From NCBI GenBank assembly GCA_035631875.1, contig DASQHX010000009.1, positions 205,281 through 269,280 on the forward strand: 64,000 nt of DNA, given 5' to 3'. A program made the translations under genes and the position numbers. The DNA is from Nitrosopumilaceae archaeon. Lineage in GTDB: Archaea; Thermoproteota; Nitrososphaeria; Nitrososphaerales; Nitrosopumilaceae. Numbering within the stretch: the stretch's first letter is position 1; every line of letters starts with the position of its first letter. The notes below the pieces were generated by a model that was given only the letters and a program-made list of their open reading frames with translations, searched no databases and was not told the origin of the DNA. Below are positions 44,294 through 52,806 of this stretch, piece by piece.

Positions 44294-47200
44294 CACAAAT
44301 AAAATTAGATGAAGGTTGGGTAGAAGAGGCAGCACATCGTCTATTTGAAAAATTACATTACGATACTCAATGGGGACCAGATCATAACCCTGGTACAGAA
44401 AATCCGGAAAGGCAATCACTAACGGAGGTCATTCTAGAAAGGAGACTAAAACAAAACCTAGAAAAAATCAATCCTGGACTACCAGATCAAGCCTATGAGA
44501 TGGCAATAGGAGCATTACATACAATTTCTTCGCCAAATATTATGGAAAGTAATCGTAAATTTCATCATTTACTACTTAACGGCTTTACAGTAAAAATTCA
44601 AGATAAGGACGGTAAGACATTCCCAAAACTAGTCAATTTTGTAGATTGGGAACACCCAGAAGAGAATAATTTTCTTGCAGTACGACAATTTATTGTAGAG
44701 CAACACAAAAAAAGACGTGCTGATCATGTTATATTTCTTAATGGAATTCCAATTGTCATCTTTGAATACAAAAATCCTTTTGATATCTCAACAACAATAA
44801 TAGATGCGTTTAATCAGATAGGTGAAACAGATTATCAATTATATATTCCAAAATTATTTCACTATAATACATTTAACGTAATAAGCGATAGAAAACTCGC
44901 AAGGTACGGGACATTTGAATCGCCTTTTGAATTTTTCTTTACATGGTATGAAAAAGATGATCCAGGAGAAGAAAAAGACCCAGAAAGATTTCGATTGGAT
45001 TATTTAATAGAACAAGCTTTTGAGAAAGAATCTTTAATAAATATAATTTACAACTTTATTGAATTTGAAGACAATGGTTCTAAAATCATAAAAAAGATTG
45101 GAAGAAAACACCAAATCAAGGCCATTAATCAGCTAGTGGAGCGGGCAAAAAAAGTCTATGATGATCCAAATGAAGACAGAATAGGTGTAGTATTCCACAG
45201 TACAGGTTCTGGAAAGTCAATGTCAATGATATTTTTTACAGAAATGGTTTCCCGTGTCAAAAAAATGGACAATCCCACATTTGTTGTAATTACAGATAGA
45301 AATGATCTAGATGAGCAGTTATCTGATTTCTTTAAAGTGGCTGGATTTCCATATCCAAAACCAAATGTCACATTGCAAGAAGCAGACAGCATTGAAGATT
45401 TGCGGGAGAAATTAAAAATCCCTGCGGGAAACATAATATTTACAACAATTCAAAAATTCCAAACAACCAAGGAAGAAAGAGAAGGAAATGTAAGATATCC
45501 GAAATTATCAGATAGACGAAATATCATCATTATTGCTGATGAGGCACACCGCTCTCAATACAAAAAGATGGCCATAAATCTCAAAGTAGCTCTTCCTAAT
45601 GCACTCAAAGTTGGTTTTACTGCTACCCCAATTGAGCTTGAAGATCGCTCTACTACCGATGTTTTTGGGCCTGTAATTACTAGATACACCCAATCTGAAT
45701 CAGTAAAGGATGGAACTACAGTTGATATTGCATATGATGGCAGACTATTGCCACAACACCTGTTAAACAAATTCATTGGAAGAGACTATGATGAAATTAC
45801 TGAAAATCTTAGTGAAGAACAGAGTGAAGCGGTTGCAAAAAAATGGTCCGACTTGGTGACACTTGTTGAACGTGAAGAAAGAATTGAAGAAATTTCAAAA
45901 GATGTTGTCTTTCATTTTAATTCAAAAAAGAAGCTGATTCCAAAAGGAAAAGCAATGCTTTGTGCTACAACAAAAAAAGCAGCTGGAATGTATTATGAAT
46001 ACATAAACAAACAACCAAACCATCCAAAGTGTATCTGTGTAATTTCTGGAGCATCAAACATAAAGGATCCAACACAAAAACAACAAGAAAAAAATGAATA
46101 TCTAAAAGAACATTATAGAACAAAACAACAAGTCAAAGATCTTGTTGAAGATTTTAAAGATGAGAATAATGATATAGAATTACTTATTGTATGTGACATG
46201 TATCTAACTGGATTTGATGCCCCGCTAGTTCATACACTATATGTTGACAAACCACTAAGAGATCATAATCTATTCCAAGCTACATCTAGGGTAAATAGGA
46301 AATGGAAACCAACAAAATCAGTTGGCTTGGTCATAGATTATATTGGAATTGCAGATGATTTAAAAAAATCATTCAAAGCTTTCAATGATGCAGATATTAA
46401 AGAAGCAATGAAGCCAACAGCAGAAATTCTTCTATATATGAAGAAAAAACATACTGAATTATTGAGCTTCTTTGAAAATCCAGTTGATAATAGAAACGAA
46501 CTATCTACAGAAGAATTTGATGAGTTATTTCTAAATGCTGTAAATGAAATTGTTGCAACTGAGGAATTAAAGACAAAATTTTTCCAAAATGTTACAGAGC
46601 TAACAAAAGCATATGCTGTATGTACCCCCAATCCTGCATGTCTTGACGTAGAAGATGATTTAGAATTTTTTCAAAATCTCCGAAGATATGTTACAAAAAA
46701 TACTGTACAACACCCATTCATTCCCCAAGAAATAGATGCCTCTGTTAAGGAATTAGTTGAAAAGGGAATTGCTAGTGCTAAGGCGTTTGAGAAATTTACC
46801 CTCAACTATGATCCTGAAAAATTTGAACTAAATCCAGAGTATCTAAAAAAGATTGCAAAAATGAAACAAAAAAACCTCAAAGTAGAATTAGCAAACAAAT
46901 TACTCGATGATGCAATAAAAACAAAATTTACACGAAATGAAGTAGCAAAAAAATCATTTCAAGAAAGAATTGAAAAAGCCTTGTCAAATTATCATTCTCG
47001 TTTTGAAAATTTTGAAACCGTGTGGGGAAAAATGGAGCAGGTGTCAGATGACATATACAAACAGAAAAAGAAAGAAGAAGAATTAGGATTAACGGAACAA
47101 GAAATTGTGTTTTATGATGCAGTTTCTCAAGGAAAAGAATATGCCAAATCAGATAAAACGATTATAGAGATTGCATCAGAGTTGACTGATTTTATGAAAC

Positions 47201-47364
47201 GTAACACGACTGTTGATTGGTTAAACCAGGAAAGCATAAAGGCCAAGATTCGTTCAGGAATAAAGAAAATTTTAATCGATCATGATTTTCCAGTAGAGTC
47301 CTTTGAAAAATTAGTTCCGGTGATAATGCAGCAAGCGGAGAATAATTTTTCTGATTTGATATAA
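44290..47364 (+). CDS. hsdR: Type I restriction enzyme R subunit
   Basis: 1024 residues. N-terminal PD-(D/E)XK nuclease (about 40-190; FEYKNPF supplies the E-x-K), SF2 translocase with Walker A STGSGKS at residues 304-310, DEAH at 417-420 and a motif VI-like QATSRVNRKW, then a helical C-terminal region binding the methyltransferase. ATP-driven translocation leads to cutting of unmodified DNA. ATG overlaps the hsdS stop. All catalytic motifs look intact. Confidence 0.93.
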   Translation: MTQIKLDEGWVEEAAHRLFEKLHYDTQWGPDHNPGTENPERQSLTEVILERRLKQNLEKINPGLPDQAYEMAIGALHTISSPNIMESNRKFHHLLLNGFTVKIQDKDGKTFPKLVNFVDWEHPEENNFLAVRQFIVEQHKKRRADHVIFLNGIPIVIFEYKNPFDISTTIIDAFNQIGETDYQLYIPKLFHYNTFNVISDRKLARYGTFESPFEFFFTWYEKDDPGEEKDPERFRLDYLIEQAFEKESLINIIYNFIEFEDNGSKIIKKIGRKHQIKAINQLVERAKKVYDDPNEDRIGVVFHSTGSGKSMSMIFFTEMVSRVKKMDNPTFVVITDRNDLDEQLSDFFKVAGFPYPKPNVTLQEADSIEDLREKLKIPAGNIIFTTIQKFQTTKEEREGNVRYPKLSDRRNIIIIADEAHRSQYKKMAINLKVALPNALKVGFTATPIELEDRSTTDVFGPVITRYTQSESVKDGTTVDIAYDGRLLPQHLLNKFIGRDYDEITENLSEEQSEAVAKKWSDLVTLVEREERIEEISKDVVFHFNSKKKLIPKGKAMLCATTKKAAGMYYEYINKQPNHPKCICVISGASNIKDPTQKQQEKNEYLKEHYRTKQQVKDLVEDFKDENNDIELLIVCDMYLTGFDAPLVHTLYVDKPLRDHNLFQATSRVNRKWKPTKSVGLVIDYIGIADDLKKSFKAFNDADIKEAMKPTAEILLYMKKKHTELLSFFENPVDNRNELSTEEFDELFLNAVNEIVATEELKTKFFQNVTELTKAYAVCTPNPACLDVEDDLEFFQNLRRYVTKNTVQHPFIPQEIDASVKELVEKGIASAKAFEKFTLNYDPEKFELNPEYLKKIAKMKQKNLKVELANKLLDDAIKTKFTRNEVAKKSFQERIEKALSNYHSRFENFETVWGKMEQVSDDIYKQKKKEEELGLTEQEIVFYDAVSQGKEYAKSDKTIIEIASELTDFMKRNTTVDWLNQESIKAKIRSGIKKILIDHDFPVESFEKLVPVIMQQAENNFSDLI

Positions 47365-47365
47365 T

Positions 47366-48508
47366 ATGAAAAAAAAGTATTTTAAACTATCTGAAATTGC
47401 AGATGTTTTAATGGGACAGTCCCCTCCTGGTTCTTCATATAACGTAGGGAGAGAGGGCATGCCTTTACTAAATGGACCTACAGAATTCGGAACTTATCAC
47501 CCAACACCAAAAACTTGGACAACAAAAATTACAAAAATCTGCCAACAGGGCGATTTATTATTTTGTGTACGAGGTTCCACAACGGGTAGAATGAATTGGG
47601 CTGATCAAAGTTACTGTTTAGGAAGAGGACTTTGCGCTATCAAAGGTAAATCAGATGAGATCGATACTAAATTTACATTCTATTCAATTTTAGCAAATTT
47701 TTCAGAACTGCTTGCTATTGCAAATGGTTCTGTATTCCCAAATCTTTCTCATACAGATATAAAAAATTTTGAAATTTTTATTCCTGAATTATCAATTAGA
47801 AAAAAAGCTGTACAAATTCTGGATTCACTAGATAAAAAAATAATCCTATTGGGAAATAAGAATAAAAGTCTGGAAAAAATCGTTGAATCAATTTTCAAAT
47901 CATGGTTTATTGATTTTGATGGACAGGAAGAATTTGTTGATTCTGAATTAGGTCAAATTCCAAAAGGATGGAAAGTTGGTGAAATTAGTGATGCAGTTAC
48001 AATATTTGATTACAAACGAGTACCATTATCTGAACTTGAAAGAGAAAAACGACCTGGGATTTTTCCTTATTATGGTGCATCTGGAATAATCGACTATATT
48101 GACGACTATCTATTTGATGGTGAATATTTACTAGCTTCAGAAGATGGAGAAAACTTGCGTAGTAGAAAGACACCGATAATATTTTTTGCTGTTGGAAAAT
48201 TTTGGGTTAATAATCATGCTCACATTTTACAGGGAAAAAATAATTTTAGTAACAATTTTCTTTGGATTTTATTTAAAAATTTGGATCTTGCACCATGGAT
48301 CACTGGTGCAGTTCAACCAAAATTAAATCAAGAAAATTTGCTTTCCATTCCAATAATTATTCCTGAAAAAGAAATCCTGTTAAAGTTTAATTCAATTACA
48401 AAAATTATGTCAGAATCAATTCACAAAAATTTAATGTTGATGGATATTTTAACAAAAATTCGGGATTCTCTTCTTCCAAAATTAATGTCTGGAGAGATAA
48501 GTGTATGA
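47366..48508 (+). CDS. hsdS: Type I restriction-modification S subunit (second copy)
   Basis: 380 residues, one base after the hsdR stop. Two recognition domains (about 1-150 and 195-350) differ from those of the first S gene, while the central block SIFKSWFIDFDGQEEFVDSE and the final KIRDSLLPKLMSGEISV are nearly the same as in the first. Two S genes in one operon let one M/R pair read two DNA targets, or recombine to new ones. The TRDs are intact, so this is not a remnant. Confidence 0.85.
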   Translation: MKKKYFKLSEIADVLMGQSPPGSSYNVGREGMPLLNGPTEFGTYHPTPKTWTTKITKICQQGDLLFCVRGSTTGRMNWADQSYCLGRGLCAIKGKSDEIDTKFTFYSILANFSELLAIANGSVFPNLSHTDIKNFEIFIPELSIRKKAVQILDSLDKKIILLGNKNKSLEKIVESIFKSWFIDFDGQEEFVDSELGQIPKGWKVGEISDAVTIFDYKRVPLSELEREKRPGIFPYYGASGIIDYIDDYLFDGEYLLASEDGENLRSRKTPIIFFAVGKFWVNNHAHILQGKNNFSNNFLWILFKNLDLAPWITGAVQPKLNQENLLSIPIIIPEKEILLKFNSITKIMSESIHKNLMLMDILTKIRDSLLPKLMSGEISV

Positions 48509-48618
48509 GCATAATCATTTTTTAGCCAATACATATTGCCACTATAATCTTCCAAGATCTCAACTATTGTGCCGGTGTTATCTTTCTCGCCTTTGTGACA
48601 TACATTTATCGTCACCAA
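48421..48618 (-). CDS. Possible truncated small gene antisense to the end of the second hsdS
   Basis: A 65-codon frame. Codons 1-37 lie outside hsdS and read as plausible protein (CHKGEKDNTGTIVEILEDYS, SH3-like strand pattern); the last 28 run antisense through the hsdS C-terminus and are not protein-like. It may be the start of a gene cut off when the R-M module was inserted, or chance. Confidence 0.2.
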   Translation of the reverse strand: MVTINVCHKGEKDNTGTIVEILEDYSGNMYWLKNDYAHTLISPDINFGRRESRIFVKISINIKFL

Positions 48619-48704
48619 CTTGTTTGATCTGGTTTTACTATTAAAATTATTACAATAAATTACATAAAACTCATCGATGTGTTGTTCCTCAGAGCTTTAA
48701 AGAT

Positions 48705-49553
48705 TTATGTAGGTTTTTCATCATACCTGCCAAGCCTTCTTTGTGATTCTAGGATCTCCTTTAATGGTCCTGGTGATAAATCATATGATAAACGCTTTCT
48801 TATACCTCCGGTATTCTTGTAAGCAAAATCTTTTCCATCCTTCATTACCTTCATTGTTTCAGGAAATAATTGTTCACAGGTTTTGATTATTCTTTTAATT
48901 GCATCTTGTATGAATTGCTGGTCTGGTTCCTTACTGGGTATTTTGCGAGGTTTTCCATTAACATCGAAATAAGCTAGCTGAGTAATCCAAAATCTAAAGA
49001 GTTGTATGGTACTAGGATGATCGCCTAATGATAAAGCATTGTTAACAAAGATCATATCCTGCTTGAAATAACCTGGCAATCTATATGATAAAGAATTTTT
49101 AGAAGTGGTTAATTGCAAAATAGTAAATAATACATACAAACCAATCTGCTCTAAAATCATTTTTACATAATCTTCATCAAGAGAATGTTTTGTACGAATG
49201 TTTGCTTTGTAAATGTCTCTAGCAACAACTGATTCGTTCTGAAGTATGTTTGACAGCACAAATGTTCTAAATGCAAGTGCATCCATTTCCATCTCTAATT
49301 CGGAACCTTTGACGATAGAATAAGTTCCATATGGTTTACCTTTTGTAACCTTTCGATCTATCCAGCCTAATGCTTGCATTTTGGATAATTGTTTTTTTAA
49401 AGATGATATGTGATATTTTTCAAGATCAGATTGTTTTATGATAAATTCATAGATTTCTTTTCGTTGTTTAGGTCCAGTCCTCAAGCAATCCATGATTAAT
49501 TTTCTTGGTCTGGATTTTGTCTGCCCTTTAAATCGTTCAGTTGAGGTATCCAT
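48705..49553 (-). CDS. Hypothetical protein with N-terminal winged-helix-like domain
   Basis: 282 residues. The first 80 (RPRKLIMDCLRTGPKQRKEI, then LKKQLSKMQALGWIDRKV) look like a winged HTH. The remainder is helical without a known family; it ends GPLKEILESQRRLGRYDE. Divergent from the RHH gene at 49605, with 51 bases and a palindrome between. Perhaps a DNA-binding accessory protein of a mobile element. Confidence 0.55.
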   Translation of the reverse strand: MDTSTERFKGQTKSRPRKLIMDCLRTGPKQRKEIYEFIIKQSDLEKYHISSLKKQLSKMQALGWIDRKVTKGKPYGTYSIVKGSELEMEMDALAFRTFVLSNILQNESVVARDIYKANIRTKHSLDEDYVKMILEQIGLYVLFTILQLTTSKNSLSYRLPGYFKQDMIFVNNALSLGDHPSTIQLFRFWITQLAYFDVNGKPRKIPSKEPDQQFIQDAIKRIIKTCEQLFPETMKVMKDGKDFAYKNTGGIRKRLSYDLSPGPLKEILESQRRLGRYDEKPT

Positions 49554-49588
49554 TGGACACCTTAGGTATCCTTAGCATATGACATTTG

Positions 49589-49602
49589 TGGTATCTATAC
49601 CA
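49589..49602. promoter_or_regulatory. Palindrome TGGTATCTATACCA, probable RHH operator
   Basis: Perfect 6-bp arms TGGTAT/ATACCA around CT, two bases before the ATG of the RHH gene. A related half-site, aggtatcc, is seen twice at 49540-49575 in the same divergent promoter region. Position over the start fits autorepression. Confidence 0.5.
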
Positions 49603-49604
49603 TA

Positions 49605-49742
49605 ATGAAGAAAAATTTGGGGATTACACTCGATGAGAAAATTTTAAAACAACTTGATTCCAAACGTGGCCTAGTTCCACGTGCTACAATTATTGAAGTT
49701 GCCATAAGAAAATTCCTAAAGATAAAGAGTAATGAAACATGA
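49605..49742 (+). CDS. Ribbon-helix-helix (CopG-like) regulator (45 aa)
   Basis: Strand LGITLDEKI, helix LKQLDSKRG, turn LVPR, and helix ATIIEVAIRKFLK form the RHH fold. ATG at 49605; TGA overlaps the ATG of the next gene (ATGA), so the small three-gene set RHH, 64-aa protein, HNH protein is an operon. Probably regulates it, through the palindrome beside its start. Confidence 0.72.
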   Translation: MKKNLGITLDEKILKQLDSKRGLVPRATIIEVAIRKFLKIKSNET

Positions 49743-49933
49743 TTGAACAAATTTCTCAAATCAAGAAATGTTGCTATCGTCCACCAATCTATCTCATTAC
49801 ATATGATGTGGGAATTTCTATGGATCAAGAGATTTTAGTTTGTCGTGAACATTTTGAACAAAAATCACCCTCTGGGGTAAAAGTATTCCAGACTTACATG
49901 AAATCAATTCAGAAGCTAGAGGTTTTAAGTTAA
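49739..49933 (+). CDS. Small hypothetical protein (64 aa)
   Basis: Starts within the stop of the RHH gene. Sequence shows a Cys-Cys (KKCCYRP) and a later CREHF, which with neighbouring His could bind a metal. No family known. Directly precedes the HNH endonuclease-like gene. Confidence 0.5.
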   Translation: MIEQISQIKKCCYRPPIYLITYDVGISMDQEILVCREHFEQKSPSGVKVFQTYMKSIQKLEVLS

Positions 49934-49978
49934 TGACTATTGAACCTGTCAACACTGGCGATTGTAAAGATTGCAACG

Positions 49979-50509
49979 ATGAACAAAAAACAACGTAATT
50001 TTTGGTATCCGAAGATAGTTGCAAAACAAGGGGGCGAGTTTTGCCTTGGGTGTGGATTAATAAAGGAAAAGACTTCCGATCAGATTCTTTTGATTGATCA
50101 CAAAGACAATATAAAAAATCATAACATCATTGAAAACCTACAGTTACTGTGCCGTACATGTAACAGGATAAAGAATCCAAGTAAAATCGTACAATACGAG
50201 AGGCCAATGACACCGGAAATGATTAAGAATGTAAGGGGTGAAGCCAAGTTTCGCCATTGGTTAGTCAACAAAATTCTAGAGAATCATTCTATTTTGTTAG
50301 TGGAAGCCAAATTTGGCGGGGCAGAGGTATGCGGCCTAGGCCCTGATACCATAGCGAAGTATATTGGAAAGGTTGTAAGTAATGAAGGGTGGTACACCAT
50401 AGACCAAGATAACAACGGCGAGGAAATAATAGTATTCAAAGGTGATGAACGAAGTCTTGAAGAAGAATTAGAACAGAGCCGAGTAAACTACAATTCACAC
50501 CATATCTGA
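49979..50509 (+). CDS. HNH endonuclease domain protein
   Basis: 176 residues from the ATG at 49979; a TTG start 39 bases earlier gives an un-family-like leader. Zinc and catalytic pattern: CLGCG, LLIDHKDNIKNHN, then NLQLLCRTCNRIK, the HNH/McrA layout with catalytic His in DHKD. C-terminal 100 residues (GAEVCGLGPDTIAKYIGKVV) suggest a DNA-recognition unit. Likely a homing-like or restriction nuclease. Last gene of the RHH operon. Confidence 0.68.
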   Translation: MNKKQRNFWYPKIVAKQGGEFCLGCGLIKEKTSDQILLIDHKDNIKNHNIIENLQLLCRTCNRIKNPSKIVQYERPMTPEMIKNVRGEAKFRHWLVNKILENHSILLVEAKFGGAEVCGLGPDTIAKYIGKVVSNEGWYTIDQDNNGEEIIVFKGDERSLEEELEQSRVNYNSHHI

Positions 50510-50996
50510 GGTGTGAATATACGCCTAACGTGGTCGCCCATAACTCATTAAAATTGTGTGTCAGGTATTCTTTCAAATCCTATATATGCAGATTCTAAAA
50601 TATTCATACTTAGATAGTACCGTCTTTGGTGTCCAGTTGTTGGTAGAACACACAACTTTTGTATGTGTGTGTTTTTAACACCCGCGCTACCCCTCAACCT
50701 ACACAGGTAAGCGTAGAGATAGACCTGCACACGCGATAATTTTCTATCTCTATATCTCTATAGGTAAACTAGGAACAACTGGTCAGAACTATTGGGCTTT
50801 GCCCGAAAAAAATTATTTTTTGTGTATTAGATATCATGCCTAAGTTATCCCCAACTAATGATAATTAGTTCAAGATCATACGTCACGTCTAAAATTTTTT
50901 CCCAGGAAGTTTTTGCCTTGTTATATGTAAAACAACCTTGTGATGTCGTTATTTCCCGACAAAGATTAAGATACTAATCAGGATATACTGTAAGGT
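50510..50996. other. Non-coding stretch, 487 bases
   Basis: No convincing gene on either strand. It contains a repeat tatctctatatctctatag at about 50743-50761 with a partial inverse (tagagatag, 50715-50723), and a hairpin gggctttgccc at 50796-50806 before an A/T run, terminator-like. These could be a regulatory or replication region of a former mobile element; nothing decisive. Confidence 0.4.
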
Positions 50997-51134
50997 ATGG
51001 CGGAAATAAAGTTAAGTGGTTATCGTTGCGAACGATGTAAACATGAATGGGTTCCAAGGGAGGCAAGCAAACCTGTAGTTTGTCCAAAGTGTAAGAGTCC
51101 GTATTGGGACCAACCTAGACGCAATGTGAAATGA
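50997..51134 (+). CDS. Small zinc-ribbon protein (45 aa)
   Basis: ATG at 50997, TGA at 51132. CERC followed by CPKC (residues 11-14 and 29-32) and KSPYWDQPR form a rubredoxin-like zinc ribbon seen in many small archaeal proteins. No further function. Its start shares a 17-base upstream sequence with the next small gene. Confidence 0.65.
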   Translation: MAEIKLSGYRCERCKHEWVPREASKPVVCPKCKSPYWDQPRRNVK

Positions 51135-51282
51135 GAATTTTATCAATTTACCCGTTAGCCTTAATGTCTATCCAAAATGTTACATACCAATAAACATATA
51201 CCAATGATAATATACTATAAGGTATGAAAGAAATTAGTACATTTACTGCAGCACGGAAATCATCGAGGGAGATTGTAAAACC

Positions 51283-51537
51283 ATGATGCATCCAAAGAGT
51301 CACTCAGGCCATTGGTCAAGTGGAGACAGGTTGGTTAACTTCTTGTATTTATTCAACACATGGTCAAGGAAGAGATTTACTCTCTATTATGGAATAATAA
51401 CAATCGTAGGTACACTAATCTACATCTTTGATACCTACACACAACTTGGCATGCTTATCATAGGTGTAGGTGGGGGTATGGGCTTTGCTCATCGTATTTT
51501 CGCTGCAAAAATGCAGAAACTACAGGAAAAGGTTTAG
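51283..51537 (+). CDS. Small two-helix membrane protein (84 aa)
   Basis: TM segments at about residues 34-52 (LYYGIITIVGTLIYIF) and 55-72. Basic N-terminus. Begins ATGATG, overlapping a 20-codon leader frame (51224-51286, ATGA overlap) that may be translated first. No family recognised. Lies between the zinc-ribbon gene and the integrase. Confidence 0.5.
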   Translation: MMHPKSHSGHWSSGDRLVNFLYLFNTWSRKRFTLYYGIITIVGTLIYIFDTYTQLGMLIIGVGGGMGFAHRIFAAKMQKLQEKV

Positions 51538-51614
51538 CATTAATTCAGGGGCTGTTACTTTATTGGTTGGTCAAAGCACCAAGTCTTACATCATGATATT
51601 GTTACTATGGTTGA

Positions 51615-52718
51615 TCATTCTTTAGGTAATTCTTGCCAGTTCTTGGCAACCTCATTTGTACGATAGTATCCCATTTCCATCTTATCCAAGCGTTCTTCTA
51701 AATCTGATATTTTCTTGTTTTTAGTCTCAAGATCTGAAATCTTCTCCTGCTGTTTTTGAATTTCCATCTTCTGTCTGTCGGAATCACTTATAGTCAAATT
51801 GGCAGTATGAATTTTAAATTCATTAAATAAGGTTTTAACATCTGGATCATGGTAGCTTCCATCTAAAGCAAAAACTCCTCTATGACCCATCAGTTTTTCT
51901 TTTAATGCAATATTTCCTTCGTTATTGTTTTTCAGAATTGTATTGAATCTTTTTCTGAATCCATGAGCTGCCATCACTGTATATCTACTACCCTGCTTGG
52001 TCCTTACGACAGAATTGGCAAGACGCAAGGCAATCATCTTGGCAGAAGCTGTACTCATTGGTTTAACTTTTTGTACACCTACTTGGTATGACGAACGGAA
52101 TACTGGAGAATTTTGATCTATGTATTCGCCATCCTTTCTCCGCTCTTCCAAATATTCTTCTACAGCATTGTTAGCTTCAGGTGTTAAGAATCCAAAATAT
52201 TCCTCGTTGGAACCCTCATAAAATAATACACTTTTACAATTGTCAGGCATTCCCGACATGTGTTTCACCTTTAATTCTTGTAAAGCACCTATTCTACAAC
52301 CCGTCGAAGCTAGAAGATGTACAAATGCCCGATCTCGCTTGGATACAGTATTTTGTAGTATTTTTTGTATGTCAGTTGTAGACCACGCCGCATGTCCAGA
52401 CTTCTTTGTTGCTGTAGGCACCATCCTACGAATTTTTTTGAACTGAATGTTCTTGTCATTCATGGAGAAAAATAATTCCAAAGCAGCTATGATAGCGGGT
52501 ATTGAATTAGGTGATAGCCTCTTTCTGAGATACATCAGGTAGTCTTCCACAATTTCTTGGAGTTTTTCATCTTTTAGTTGCAATAATCCATCAGCTGTGA
52601 CTAGCTTCTCAACGTTCCTTTGAGCCCATTTTAGGAATGTATTAAAGTAATGTAGGTAGATCTTTTTTGTGGCTTCTGATCTAATGAATTTTTCAAAGAC
52701 AATCAGGCTCTTTTCCAT
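51615..52718 (-). CDS. Tyrosine recombinase/integrase with C-terminal coiled coil
   Basis: 367 residues. Core-binding domain (about 1-100) then catalytic domain with Arg142 (GCRIGAL), His252-x2-Arg255 (HGFRK), His279 (MGHRG) and nucleophile Tyr289; all five readable catalytic residues are present. Residues about 313-347 (EKISDLETKNKKISDLEERL) predict a coiled coil, an extra tail perhaps for multimerisation. It marks the right edge of the island, 88 bases before gatD, so it may have mobilised the accessory DNA. No tRNA attachment site is adjacent. Confidence 0.85.
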   Translation of the reverse strand: MEKSLIVFEKFIRSEATKKIYLHYFNTFLKWAQRNVEKLVTADGLLQLKDEKLQEIVEDYLMYLRKRLSPNSIPAIIAALELFFSMNDKNIQFKKIRRMVPTATKKSGHAAWSTTDIQKILQNTVSKRDRAFVHLLASTGCRIGALQELKVKHMSGMPDNCKSVLFYEGSNEEYFGFLTPEANNAVEEYLEERRKDGEYIDQNSPVFRSSYQVGVQKVKPMSTASAKMIALRLANSVVRTKQGSRYTVMAAHGFRKRFNTILKNNNEGNIALKEKLMGHRGVFALDGSYHDPDVKTLFNEFKIHTANLTISDSDRQKMEIQKQQEKISDLETKNKKISDLEERLDKMEMGYYRTNEVAKNWQELPKE

Positions 52719-52806
52719 GCCTATTCTATACCCCTTCAGTTATTTTAATAACGAGATCCATAGCTTATAGGTAATTTTAATAAAATAACACATCTAATCC
52801 AATCAA

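Noticed and set aside
49933..49998. 21-codon frame (MTIEPVNTGDCKDCNDEQ...) overlapping the HNH gene start
   Set aside because: Too short and overlapping; a CxxC alone is weak evidence. It may be a leader peptide but nothing supports it.
50548..50730. 60-codon minus-strand frame in the non-coding stretch
   Set aside because: Composition and lack of a start signal or domain look random; runs across hairpin and repeat sequences.
28281..52780. AGGTAATT-containing similarity between the end of cdc48 (28282) and the gap before gatD (52769) as a pair of att sites
   Set aside because: Only about 8 exact bases, AT-rich, and the same word occurs at 35371 and elsewhere; no support as a core repeat.
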